From Colwellia sp. (GTDB lineage: Bacteria > Pseudomonadota > Gammaproteobacteria > Enterobacterales > Alteromonadaceae), in NCBI GenBank assembly GCA_020630795.1, contig JAHDIK010000002.1, positions 17,872 to 81,871 on the forward strand: DNA of 64,000 nucleotides, written 5' to 3'. The position numbers were made by a program, and so were the translations under genes. This document shows positions 38,486 through 47,223 of the stretch, piece by piece. The stretch's first letter is position 1, and each line of letters starts with the position of its first letter. The notes beneath the pieces were generated by a model that searched no databases, had not been told where the DNA came from, and saw only the letters and a list, made by a program, of their open reading frames with translations.

Positions 38486-39915
38486 GTATTCTTCCCAACG
38501 AGAGCATTTATAGCTATCTCATTCGTTATTGCTTAAAGGATGGTTATCCAACGTTAACTAGCGCCCTTAAATACTATATTGGTAGTACAAGTAAGCAATG
38601 GAGTGCTCAGTTTCCAAGCTTCATTTCTCAAGTTTCAGCATTTTCTGGAATACCATTTCAACAGCTTCTTTTTGAACACAGTGTTTATCCTGTCTACAGA
38701 GCATTTCTCTCAAAGGGAGTGGCAAATAAAGTAGAAGAGCTGTTACAAATAGGTAGTTCACTAAACGTTGAATCAAAAATGTCACTGGTTGCTAACCGTT
38801 TGCAGGCTTCAGGCGAGTTAAAATATTGCCCTTTGTGTGTGCAAGATGATCTTGAAAATTACGCTTGGGAATATTGGCATATTCAGCATCAGTTGCCGGG
38901 AGTTATTGCTTGTGTTGCTCATCAATGCAAACTCATAGTGTTTCAAATCAATAGGAAGCGTTTATTACTGCCTCCGACAGAAAAAAATATTCATTTATCA
39001 GCTAGTGATGCTGCAATTAAATTGTCAACGCTTAGTGAAAGCTTATTTGAGTTAAACGACTTTATATTAAGAAGTGAAGTGCTTAACAATGTTTATCGCT
39101 ATCGTTTGGTTGAACTTGGTTTAGCTACTAATAACAGTTCTATTCGAATTAAAGTTACTCAATGGCGAGAACAGTTAAAGCAATTTTGGGAGCCGGTTAG
39201 CAATGACCCTCAAATATCAGAAATATTAAATAAACATAAGTGCTGGCAGTATCCTGCAAATTTATTTTATGGCAAAGATAAAGCTTTCCACCCTTTAAAG
39301 CATTTGCTTGTTATAGGTCACTTATTTGAGACGTTTGATGACTTTATAGCGCAATACCGCTTGGTAGAAAAAGGGTATGAACCAACCACCGTTATAGAAG
39401 ATAAAACCCATGATAACAATGGTGATGATAAGCCTGACGATAAAATTATTGCGCTTCTTAGGGCTGGCTACAGTTTAAGAAAGGCTTCTTCTAAATGTGA
39501 CGTCAGCATTGGGTATGCGAAGAAGCTTGCTCAAATAAACGGTATTGCTATAGATAGACGAGTTCAATTTATTAATGAACCCGAGCGGCGTGACATTTGG
39601 CGGAAGTTATTCATAGGTCAAACGACAGAAAATATAGCTGACACCATGGGTATCTCTGTTGGTGCTGTTGAACAAATATTGTCTTGTTACCCTGAGCTTG
39701 TTCAGCTCAGGAAGAAAATCCGCTATTTCAATAAGCGACAGAAGCACCGACAAAACCTTATTAAATCAATTCATAAATACACCACTCGTAAAGGGATTAG
39801 GGCTGACTGCTCTGCAAGTTATATTTGGTTATACAAACATGACCATCATTGGCTTTATTTAACTTTACCAGAAGCCATACCAAGACAAAAAAGATATTTA
39901 AGTAAGGAGAAGTAA
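38479..39915 (+). CDS. tnsD: TniQ/TnsD family target-selection protein 2
   Basis: A 478-residue TniQ protein with the family N-terminus (MLGILPNESIYSYLIRYCLK), zinc-binding YCPLC (about 117) and ACVAHQCK (about 145), and a long C-terminal part with two helix-turn-helix-like segments (about 319-355 and 375-410). This size and C-terminus match TnsD-type proteins that bind a fixed chromosomal site, so it is the best candidate for recognising the 3' end of gcvP. That assignment is inferred from architecture and insertion position. ATG lies within the end of tniQ 1. Confidence 0.88.
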   Translation: MLGILPNESIYSYLIRYCLKDGYPTLTSALKYYIGSTSKQWSAQFPSFISQVSAFSGIPFQQLLFEHSVYPVYRAFLSKGVANKVEELLQIGSSLNVESKMSLVANRLQASGELKYCPLCVQDDLENYAWEYWHIQHQLPGVIACVAHQCKLIVFQINRKRLLLPPTEKNIHLSASDAAIKLSTLSESLFELNDFILRSEVLNNVYRYRLVELGLATNNSSIRIKVTQWREQLKQFWEPVSNDPQISEILNKHKCWQYPANLFYGKDKAFHPLKHLLVIGHLFETFDDFIAQYRLVEKGYEPTTVIEDKTHDNNGDDKPDDKIIALLRAGYSLRKASSKCDVSIGYAKKLAQINGIAIDRRVQFINEPERRDIWRKLFIGQTTENIADTMGISVGAVEQILSCYPELVQLRKKIRYFNKRQKHRQNLIKSIHKYTTRKGIRADCSASYIWLYKHDHHWLYLTLPEAIPRQKRYLSKEK

Positions 39916-40419
39916 ATGACTATAGCAATCAACCACTGGGTTGTATTCGATATTTTTAGTGACGATGAACTAACTGAATACTTTGGCCGGGCGTTATCTG
40001 GTTTTGTAACAAATGCTGGTAGCCCAAGATTGGAGTTAGGAGAAAGAGTTTGTACTGCTGGTGTAACTGATATTTGCATGAATGATAAGCTTGTTCGAAC
40101 AAAATCTGGAGAGGCATTTAACTTAAAAGGGAACGGTCAGTTTATTGAGCTTGCTATTGCTGATTTTGATTCATTTAGTCGAACCGGTTATAGCGAACAG
40201 CTATTTGAAAATCATTTATCAATGGAGCAAGTGCCGTCTGATATTAAAAGCCAATTGAACTTGCTTTTTAAATTTAATGAGAAAGTCATAGTTGAATGGT
40301 TGGTTAACCCCAAACGACCACTAAACGGACAAGCACCAATTGAATTACTTGGCGCTGAAGAAGGCATCGAGCAGGTCCTAGGTATGCTTGAGCGAATGCG
40401 AACAGGGGACTTTTCCTAA
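39916..40419 (+). CDS. Unknown protein with ParS/MbcA-type (DUF2384-like) C-terminus
   Basis: A 167-residue protein whose ATG directly follows the tnsD stop, so it is translated with the tns operon. The last 45 residues (EWLVNPKRPLNGQAPIELLG ... VLGMLERMRTGDFS) match the DUF2384/ParS domain of Xre-type antitoxins. The N-terminal 110 residues are not recognised and lack an obvious helix-turn-helix. No RES toxin follows; instead a phosphatase-like gene is 1 bp downstream. It could be an antitoxin for maintaining the element or a targeting factor. Confidence 0.65.
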   Translation: MTIAINHWVVFDIFSDDELTEYFGRALSGFVTNAGSPRLELGERVCTAGVTDICMNDKLVRTKSGEAFNLKGNGQFIELAIADFDSFSRTGYSEQLFENHLSMEQVPSDIKSQLNLLFKFNEKVIVEWLVNPKRPLNGQAPIELLGAEEGIEQVLGMLERMRTGDFS

Positions 40420-40420
40420 C

Positions 40421-40747
40421 ATGAACATCTTATTCCTTTGCACTGCAAACATTCAAAGAAGTAAAACGGCAGAAGAGCTGTTCAGAGCGCTTGATAATAG
40501 CAACGAGTATCGGTCAGCGGGGTTAAGTGCCAAATATGTCAATAAAGCTGGCTCAACGCTTTGTACTGAGGAAATGCTGAAATGGGCTGATAAGGTGTAC
40601 GTATTCGAAATTGAGCATATTAAGCGTATCCATAAGCATACAGGTGATGTATTTATTTCGAAAATAGTGAACTTAGACATAGCAGATCAGTATTCTTACT
40701 TTCAACGAGAGCTGATTTTGACCTTATTGGAAAAGTGTAAATTTTAA
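40421..40747 (+). CDS. Small low-molecular-weight protein tyrosine phosphatase-like protein
   Basis: A 108-residue protein with the phosphatase P-loop CTANIQRS (Cys-x5-Arg-Ser) at residues 7-14 and the family pattern RSKTAEELFRA. It is shorter than normal LMW-PTPases (about 150), and no clear C-terminal DP acid-loop motif is seen, so activity is uncertain. Start at 40421 chosen because it gives the family N-terminus MNILFLCT and has AGGGGA upstream; an upstream in-frame start at 40388 would overlap the previous gene. A similar small family occurs in mobile elements by recall. Confidence 0.75.
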   Translation: MNILFLCTANIQRSKTAEELFRALDNSNEYRSAGLSAKYVNKAGSTLCTEEMLKWADKVYVFEIEHIKRIHKHTGDVFISKIVNLDIADQYSYFQRELILTLLEKCKF

Positions 40748-40780
40748 GATCACGGTATAAATAATAATTAGGGCAGTACA

Positions 40781-41068
40781 ATGAAAGAACCTTTGACTGA
40801 ACAATACGTTTTAAACAAGCTTAGAGAATGGACGAGTGATGAAAAATTCACGCCAAGTCTTCTTATTTCACAAGATGATGCTTCATTTCACCTTGGTTTT
40901 TATCAAGGCATGGGGAACTCTGATAGCACACCTATTGAAAGGTTAGCCCCTTTATATAAGGAAATTATTAACCAGCTTTATCAGGAGGGAGAGCTGCAAG
41001 CTTCAGGTAAGGCCTATAAGTTTTATCCAGGTAGCGACTTTTTCAATAAGCTAGTTTTTAGTTCCTGA
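40781..41068 (+). CDS. Hypothetical 95-residue protein
   Basis: Not recognised. A small soluble protein with mixed helix (LTEQYVLNKLREWTSD, APLYKEIINQLYQEGE) and aromatic C-terminus (YKFYPGSDFFNKLVF). It follows the phosphatase-like gene by 33 bp in the same direction with a weak GGGC RBS region, and probably ends the tns-linked transcript. Could be a third partner of the ParS/phosphatase pair. Confidence 0.55.
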   Translation: MKEPLTEQYVLNKLREWTSDEKFTPSLLISQDDASFHLGFYQGMGNSDSTPIERLAPLYKEIINQLYQEGELQASGKAYKFYPGSDFFNKLVFSS

Positions 41069-41294
41069 TTGTTATCAGCTATAGCTAGTAATAGTTCATT
41101 TTAAGAGGAGTGAAACCCAGCATAAACTGCTGCGATAAATTTAAGTTTGGTTTTATCTTCTGAATATCAATCAATTGACTTTTTTTACTGTAAATTTCTG
41201 AAAACCGGGGCTCCTTATATAATTGAGGACAATAAAAATTAAAATTGCCGAGATTACTTCTTCTACACTGGAAATTAATCATTAGTGGTTTTTT

Positions 41295-41334
41295 CTCATT
41301 TCGAAGAAATGAGGTATACCGACGCGTGGCGTCG
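41295..41334 (+). other. Two adjacent perfect hairpins in a gene-free stretch
   Basis: CTCATTTC-GAA-GAAATGAG (41295-41313) and CGACGC-GTG-GCGTCG (41320-41334) lie 6 bp apart in the gap between 41068 and 41485. The second is unusually GC-rich for this region. There is no T-tract, so this could be a small structured RNA or mRNA leader rather than a terminator. Nothing else recognised in the gap. Confidence 0.5.
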
Positions 41335-41484
41335 AATAGTCCAGTTTCTTCTATTGACTAATTAACTTTAAATGTAACTTTTTTGTCGATTGATACTAGT
41401 TTTACAAAAATACAATGTATAAAACTATTGAAAGTTGTAGGATGGATTAATAAAGAAAATATTATTGTAAAACATGGAGTAAAC

Positions 41485-42834
41485 ATGCTCAAGGAATTGG
41501 ACCCGTATCAATTAACATCGCTCTTATTAATATTATTGACAGCTACGATATTTTATATTGCTAATTCTACTTTACGCAAACGAAAGGTGCTGGCAAGTGA
41601 AATTGAGCGCAAACAAAAAGCACTTGAAAGTAAGTCAGTGGAAGTAATAGTCAATGAGTTACAGCAGTCATTACAAGAAGTTCAACAGAAGATAGACTCT
41701 GGTACACCTATTTTCAATAAGTTAGCTGGAACATTAAAGCACTCTTCAGAGCAGCTAAAGTATATAGATGTTGGCTTATTACCTCCTACCTTTAAGTTTG
41801 ATGATCGTGAAGCATTAAAAGAGCAAATAGACGAATGCCTTGAACAACAGTTTAAAGTTATAAATAGTGGTGGTGCGACAACTGCTTATTCAGATTGGGA
41901 GTGGTTTGGTAGTAAAAGTAAAGGCACTCAAATGGTTAAGGCTTATCAAAGTTTATTGCTAAAAGCATTTAATGCGGAATTTGACGTAATTAGAAAGCAA
42001 ATGCGGCACTCAAGTTACGATACTGCGATTAAAAAGCTATATAGGCTTGAAGAACAGCTAGAAAAGCTAGGTGAAACAGCTAATGTTACTATTTCTCATG
42101 AATACTTTAACTTGAAAGAAGAAGAACTCCGGATTTGGCATAATGAATTAGAGCATAAAGAAAAGCTGAAGAAAGAGAAAAAGAAACAGCAAGCACTGCT
42201 TCGAGAACAAGCTAAGCAATCAGGTAGTGATACTGACGAACTAGAAGATGATATCTATTATCGTAAATCTGATTTGAAGAAAGCTCAAAAGCTAGCTCAG
42301 CAATTACATGGAGCAGGCGCAGCTGACATGGAACTGAAAATCAGTCGAATGCAAAAGGAAATTGACAAGCTTGAAGCTAAATTTGAAAGAGCAACTTCAC
42401 AAGCCCAAATAACGAAAGTTGGTTATATTTACGTAATATCAAATATAGGCAGTTTTGGTGAAGGAGTTGTGAAAATTGGAATGACACGTCGACTTGAACC
42501 TATGGATCGTGTTAATGAGTTGGGTGACGCAAGTGTTCCGTTTAAGTTTGATGTTCACACACTGGCTTTCGTTGATAATGCCCCAAGAATCGAAAAAACA
42601 TTACACCGTAAATTCAATGACAAGCGTGTAAATGTAGAAAATCATCGTAAAGAGTTCTTTAAAGTTACTCCACAAGAAGTTGCTGTTGCAATGGAGGAAC
42701 TAGATATCGAGTGTGATTGGTATTTTGATGTTGAAGCTAAACAGTTTAGAGAGAGCTTACTTATGAGAGAAGCACTTAAACAAGAGGCTACTAAAACTCA
42801 AACAGCTTCAAGCCACTTACCAGAATCAATATAG
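41485..42834 (+). CDS. Membrane-anchored DUF4041/T5orf172 GIY-YIG protein, copy 1
   Basis: Start at 41485 chosen because GGAG is 6 nt upstream and the sequence then runs into an N-terminal membrane helix (about 9-28); the longer frame begins at a poor TTG. The 449-residue protein then has a helical, DUF4041-like middle (about 60-240), a charged coiled coil (about 220-340), and a T5orf172 GIY-YIG domain (about 345-420: GYIYVISN, VVKIGMTRR, conserved Arg in RVNELG, Glu in RIEKTLH). GIY-YIG domains cut nucleic acid. A near relative follows at 42846. Attachment to the membrane with a nuclease head suggests action on incoming DNA, an inference. Confidence 0.75.
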   Translation: MLKELDPYQLTSLLLILLTATIFYIANSTLRKRKVLASEIERKQKALESKSVEVIVNELQQSLQEVQQKIDSGTPIFNKLAGTLKHSSEQLKYIDVGLLPPTFKFDDREALKEQIDECLEQQFKVINSGGATTAYSDWEWFGSKSKGTQMVKAYQSLLLKAFNAEFDVIRKQMRHSSYDTAIKKLYRLEEQLEKLGETANVTISHEYFNLKEEELRIWHNELEHKEKLKKEKKKQQALLREQAKQSGSDTDELEDDIYYRKSDLKKAQKLAQQLHGAGAADMELKISRMQKEIDKLEAKFERATSQAQITKVGYIYVISNIGSFGEGVVKIGMTRRLEPMDRVNELGDASVPFKFDVHTLAFVDNAPRIEKTLHRKFNDKRVNVENHRKEFFKVTPQEVAVAMEELDIECDWYFDVEAKQFRESLLMREALKQEATKTQTASSHLPESI

Positions 42835-42845
42835 AGGAGTCGAAT

Positions 42846-44117
42846 ATGTATATTACTATTGCTTTATCTGTACTTTTTTCGATATCAATCTATTTCTTGA
42901 TAGTTTCTCGTTCAAAACTAAATGAACTTGAAGCTCAAAATATGGATATTCAAAAAACTTATGAACCTGCATCACTTGAAGAAAAAAAACTATCTCAATT
43001 ATCAAATGAATACAGTACGTTACAATCCAGTTACCAAGAAAAGCTAGCTACATTACGTAAATCTGAAAAACGTTTGTCACAATACTATTTAGGTGTTGGT
43101 ACAACTGATTCAGTTTCTTATAAAAGCCTTACGAAAGAAGAAAGTATTGATGCCGTTGAAGCTCGGCTTTTAGATATTAAAACTTCGCTGAAACACTTAG
43201 TAAGTGAAAAGAAAGCGTGTATATGTAGTATGGGGAAAGATGTTGTTGTTAACGGTAAAAAGTCAGAGGCAAAAAAACTATTTAATCGTGAGATAAAGCT
43301 TCGTCTTCGTTGCTTAGATAATGAATTCAAAGCTGCGTTAGCAATAATAGATTGGAATAATGTCAACCGTATTATTCAAAGAACTAAAGATACATTTAGT
43401 GAAATTAATGCAACGGGTTCAATAGTCAAAACTTATCTGAAAGATCAGTATTTAAATCTAAAGATTGAAGAGTTGAGACTTACATATGAATTAAACCAAA
43501 TTAAACAAGACATAAAAGAAGCTGAACGTGAGGAAGCTCAGATAGTTCGCGAAGCCGAGCGAGAAGAAAAGCGTATTAAAGCAGCAGCTGAAAAAGCCGA
43601 GAAAGATCGTAAGCTAATGGAAAAGCTAGTGGCAGAAGAGTTGAGTAAACTTGAGTCTAGTTCGGAAGAGCAAAAAGCTTTATACGAACTTCATAAACAA
43701 CAGTTGCATGACTTGAGAGAGAAAGAAAAGCGTGCTGTTTCTTTAGCTCAAACAACTAGAGCCGGTTATGTGTATATCATATCTAATGAAACCTCTTTTG
43801 GTGAAGGTGTAGTTAAAATAGGTATGACTAGGCGTGCAGATCCAAATGATAGGGTAAAAGAGCTGGGTGATGCTTCTGTTCCTGAGCTTTTTGATGTTCA
43901 TGCTTTTGTGTTTACTGAGGATGCACCTGTTCTTGAAAAGTTTCTGCATAACGAATTTTCAGATCAAAGAGTTAACTTAGTTAACGGTCGAAAAGAGTTT
44001 TTTTATACAAAACCAAATGATGTTCTTTCTAAACTCAAAGAATATGGTCAAAACATAGAAATAAATGAATTCGAAGTTGAGTTAAAAGAGGTAGTACCTA
44101 GCAACCCTGAGCTCTAA
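42846..44117 (+). CDS. Membrane-anchored T5orf172 GIY-YIG protein, copy 2
   Basis: A 423-residue paralogue of the preceding protein with the same plan: membrane helix at residues 2-20, helical domain, long Glu/Lys/Arg-rich coiled coil (about 205-295), and a C-terminal GIY-YIG domain (about 300-385: GYVYIISN, VVKIGMTRR, RVKELGDASVP, VLEKFLHNEF). The two catalytic domains are closely similar while the middle parts differ, suggesting duplication followed by specialisation or a heteromeric complex. Strong RBS (GAGGAG) and only 11 bp after copy 1, so one operon. Confidence 0.75.
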   Translation: MYITIALSVLFSISIYFLIVSRSKLNELEAQNMDIQKTYEPASLEEKKLSQLSNEYSTLQSSYQEKLATLRKSEKRLSQYYLGVGTTDSVSYKSLTKEESIDAVEARLLDIKTSLKHLVSEKKACICSMGKDVVVNGKKSEAKKLFNREIKLRLRCLDNEFKAALAIIDWNNVNRIIQRTKDTFSEINATGSIVKTYLKDQYLNLKIEELRLTYELNQIKQDIKEAEREEAQIVREAEREEKRIKAAAEKAEKDRKLMEKLVAEELSKLESSSEEQKALYELHKQQLHDLREKEKRAVSLAQTTRAGYVYIISNETSFGEGVVKIGMTRRADPNDRVKELGDASVPELFDVHAFVFTEDAPVLEKFLHNEFSDQRVNLVNGRKEFFYTKPNDVLSKLKEYGQNIEINEFEVELKEVVPSNPEL

Positions 44118-44288
44118 AGTAATTTGTAGTAGCTCATATCTGATCTTGCAGTTTCGATGAATAACTTTGGACTTCACCTGACAGGCAACTTTAAGCTATC
44201 AAGAGAGGTTCGTTATCACTTACAACGATTTGAACATTTTTACAAAGCGGACGTTTAAGTAACTCAACCTTACCCAAAAGGATTAATT

Positions 44289-44404
44289 TGATTTATTCAT
44301 AGCTATTTATAAATCAAAATCCCTCTGGATATGATTTATAAAATACAGGCTTTTAAATCATAATTCGATATAAAGTGATTTATAACGAACAAAGGTTTAA
44401 ATCA
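44289..44404. repeat. Array of three evenly spaced 28-29 bp imperfect palindromes
   Basis: Units at 44289-44316, 44332-44360 and 44376-44404 each begin TGATTTAT and end AAATCA in inverted orientation, with differing centres, and are separated by exactly 15 bp. Six arms thus alternate in orientation with a 43-44 bp period. It lies between the converging GIY-YIG and ankyrin genes and could be a protein-binding array or a remnant of a mobile end. Confidence 0.7.
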
Positions 44405-44416
44405 CATGTATCTGTA

Positions 44417-44438
44417 GTGGTCAACTAATTTTGGCCAC
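44417..44438. terminator. Hairpin between converging GIY-YIG and ankyrin genes
   Basis: GTGGTCAA pairs with TTGGCCAC (one T-G wobble) around CTAATT. The T-tail is short, so termination strength is uncertain. The sequence also resembles some insertion-sequence ends, but no transposase is nearby. Confidence 0.45.
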
Positions 44439-44469
44439 TTTAGTTCTACGTGCCTAGCTACCTTGAGCT

Positions 44470-47223
44470 CTAACTTAATTCATGCCCATTTACTTGTGAA
44501 TTAGTAAGTAAATGCGCAAATAATCTTTTATAGTTATCATGACTAACTACCTGCCTTTGCTCAGCTTGCAACTGCATAGATAAAAAAATGTAACGATCAT
44601 CATTGTTAGCTAGTTCTTCCGCAAGCATTAATGGAGTTCTATAGTTAAATTCTTTTTCATCTAGTAAATGCGGGAAGTTATTCATAAGTAACTCAGCTAT
44701 TTTTATTTCCCCCATTCTTACAGCAGTATGAAGCGCTGTAGCGCCCTCAATGGAAGTAATACGCTCATCAATTTTGTATCTAATAAGTAATTTTACACAC
44801 TCTAATGTGCGACTAGCACAGGCTGAGTGCAGTGCTGTTCTGCCTTTAATATCTTGTAAGTTAGGATTAGCACCAGATTTTAATAGCGCTTCAGCCGTCT
44901 CATAATCTTTGTTATGTACAGCTATCATTAGTGGTGTTTGCTGCTTGAAGTCAGAAAGGTCAACAATTTTTGGCCACTCAAAAATGACTTCCCTTAACCT
45001 TGAAAGTTGATTATGCCATATAGACTTCATTTCTTTAATTGACTCTGAGTAATATGGTGAGCCATTCAATACTGAACTTTTTGCTAACATCTCATATGAA
45101 ATTTTGAGTAATAATAAGATAATGCTATCGGACTGCGGTGACTTTAGTTGCTTATTTTTTAAGTTATTGTGTTTATTAAGCACATGTTTAATTGATTCAT
45201 TGTTTTGTATGCAAGGCATAAAGTCCTTTATGAATGCCTCAAAATCTTTTTTAGATGCTGAATATAGGGGCTCATAAGCAGGGTATTCTTTATATAGACG
45301 GGTCCAAAAGTACTCGTGAAGTTGGCGGGACGCATCGAAGATATTTGTAGAACTAAAGTCGCCTTTAGGCTCCCAACCACCAAAAAACATAATATCTCTA
45401 AAGTAAGTTTCATGATTGGTAGGTATTAGTTTTTGATTAGAAATAGCTAATGCAAAAGCATCACGAGCTAACTTTCCACGTAAAGCTCCAAAGCTACGAA
45501 CCTTACACTCATCTATAGCCTTTTTTAGTAGCTTTTCAGCTTCCTTTAGCTTGTTTTGACCTATGCAATGATAAGCGTTTAATTTAAGTAGTAATGGCAA
45601 CCAATATTGATGTTCAGGGTTACTCCAAGCTAGCTTTAAAAGTTCTTCTATTTGTGTTTCTGTTTTTCTATCAAATTTATCTTGGTTTAATAACCAGTTT
45701 AGTTCGAGTATTGCACTTTTAATTTTGTCATCATTTGATTTTGCTAACTCTTTCAATCTTGCAAAAACTAGTTGAGTGACCTTGGGGTTAGGGTAGTCAC
45801 CTTTAGCTAACTCGTAGACTAATTTAAAATCATTAATGCATTTTAATAGCTTAAACGGGGCTTTATTCTGCTTTAGCTTTGTGCCGTAACTTTCAATGTT
45901 TTCATTTAAGGTTTGAGTGTACTGAATATAATTAATAAAGTTTTTGCTAATTTGTTCCATACTTTCTTTGTTAATAGGAAATATATCATCAAGAAAAGTT
46001 TCTCTTTCAGCTTCTGAAAATATATCAGTTAAGCGAGGCGCAACCATATCAACAGTATTAAATTTTTCTGTAGCTACACAAAGTAATAGGTCGAATCTTA
46101 GGAAGGGAGGGAGGCTTTCGGTAAATAGTTTATTTTCATGTTGTTCACGAAGTTTTCTATCTCTAGTTAACTCACTGATTTTTGAACACGCTAGATGAGC
46201 TTGCATTGTATGGTTATATGTAGCCTCATAAATCCTTACCAGTTGCATTACTTTATTTTGCTTTAAGTCGGTACAAAATTTTTCAGTATTAGGAGTTAAA
46301 AACTTTACTAATTGCTCATATCCGTCTTGGATGGCTCTTGCAACAATAAGCCGTTGTCGAATTGTCTTCGTACTAGGTTGCTGGTATCGCTCATCTATTT
46401 TATTAACAAATTCTATTTTCTGTTTCTGGCTACAGTTTCCACTTAATATCGTCACTAAGTCTTGATAACTAATGTTGATTTCATGTTGTAAAGTATGAGC
46501 ATTATGGCCTTTATTATTTATGAAGGTTAAAGACTGTTCAAATGCGCAACTATTCTCGCTTGGCTGAAAACAACCCTTAAACTTAATTAATACATCATCT
46601 GGGAACGTTGTTTTAATACTCGATATTTCAGGTGTAACTTTACCTGATTGCCAGTTATATAAGTTTTTCAAAATAGTGCCTGTTTCTTCATAAATGCGAA
46701 GTTCAGACTCTAAATTATTTGCAATATTACTTTTGGGTTCCTCAATTAGGTCTAGTAACCAGTTCAAAACTTGTTGAAGAGGTAGCTCTATTTGTTCAGA
46801 TTGTTTCTCGGGGTTTAAAAATGGTAAATACCAGAATCGACCTCCAGGCATGCCTTCATCAATTTTAGATTCAATCTGCCAGAATACAGTATGTCTTGCT
46901 AAAGCAGGGATAAGAACTCTGGCTAAATACTGCCAAATGATTTTCTGGGAGGATGCTTTAAAAGTGAACACATTTGTTTCAATTGCTTTATGAATATAGT
47001 AATCATGTTCAATATTAGCTACGAGATCATCTCGTTCAGCTTTATCCAGTTCTAATGCATCAAAAATACTATCTAATACTTTTTTCCATGTGTCGAACAT
47101 ATTATCAATGTTCATTTCAGTATTCTTGAATTTGGTTTTTGATTTTGAAGTCAGCTTTTTTGAAGCTCCTACAGCATTTGATATTTTAATTAATACTGAT
47201 TCGAACGTTGGAAAAGCAGCCAT
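44470..47223 (-). CDS. Large protein with C-terminal ankyrin repeats
   Basis: A 917-residue protein. Residues 1-750 are helical, with many Leu/Lys-rich segments, and match nothing I recognise; the region at 490-620 resembles alpha-solenoid/TPR sequence (LNAYHCIGQNKLKEAEKLLKKA). Residues 760-890 carry about four ankyrin repeats (QQTPLMIAVHNKDYETAEALL, KGRTALHSACASRTLECVKLL, GATALHTAVRMGEIKIAELL). No catalytic motif, signal peptide or membrane helix is seen. AAGGAAT precedes the ATG. It is divergent from the viperin gene with 127 bp between starts, so they may be regulated together. Low-GC and cargo-like. Confidence 0.8.
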   Translation of the reverse strand: MAAFPTFESVLIKISNAVGASKKLTSKSKTKFKNTEMNIDNMFDTWKKVLDSIFDALELDKAERDDLVANIEHDYYIHKAIETNVFTFKASSQKIIWQYLARVLIPALARHTVFWQIESKIDEGMPGGRFWYLPFLNPEKQSEQIELPLQQVLNWLLDLIEEPKSNIANNLESELRIYEETGTILKNLYNWQSGKVTPEISSIKTTFPDDVLIKFKGCFQPSENSCAFEQSLTFINNKGHNAHTLQHEINISYQDLVTILSGNCSQKQKIEFVNKIDERYQQPSTKTIRQRLIVARAIQDGYEQLVKFLTPNTEKFCTDLKQNKVMQLVRIYEATYNHTMQAHLACSKISELTRDRKLREQHENKLFTESLPPFLRFDLLLCVATEKFNTVDMVAPRLTDIFSEAERETFLDDIFPINKESMEQISKNFINYIQYTQTLNENIESYGTKLKQNKAPFKLLKCINDFKLVYELAKGDYPNPKVTQLVFARLKELAKSNDDKIKSAILELNWLLNQDKFDRKTETQIEELLKLAWSNPEHQYWLPLLLKLNAYHCIGQNKLKEAEKLLKKAIDECKVRSFGALRGKLARDAFALAISNQKLIPTNHETYFRDIMFFGGWEPKGDFSSTNIFDASRQLHEYFWTRLYKEYPAYEPLYSASKKDFEAFIKDFMPCIQNNESIKHVLNKHNNLKNKQLKSPQSDSIILLLLKISYEMLAKSSVLNGSPYYSESIKEMKSIWHNQLSRLREVIFEWPKIVDLSDFKQQTPLMIAVHNKDYETAEALLKSGANPNLQDIKGRTALHSACASRTLECVKLLIRYKIDERITSIEGATALHTAVRMGEIKIAELLMNNFPHLLDEKEFNYRTPLMLAEELANNDDRYIFLSMQLQAEQRQVVSHDNYKRLFAHLLTNSQVNGHELS

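Noticed and set aside
37562..39915. CRISPR-associated (type I-F3 or V-K) transposon
   Set aside because: No cas6, cas7, cas8 or cas12k-like gene and no repeat array inside the element.
41085..41282. Open frame of 65 codons on the minus strand in the gap after the 95-residue gene
   Set aside because: No RBS, no recognisable composition or motif, and no operon partner; likely chance.
44289..44404. CRISPR array
   Set aside because: Units are only partly conserved and palindromic at the outer arms, spacers are 15 bp and no cas gene is present.
44417..44438. Possible insertion-sequence end (TGTAGTGGTCAACTAA type)
   Set aside because: No partner end or transposase remnant; the same bases form a simple hairpin between converging genes.
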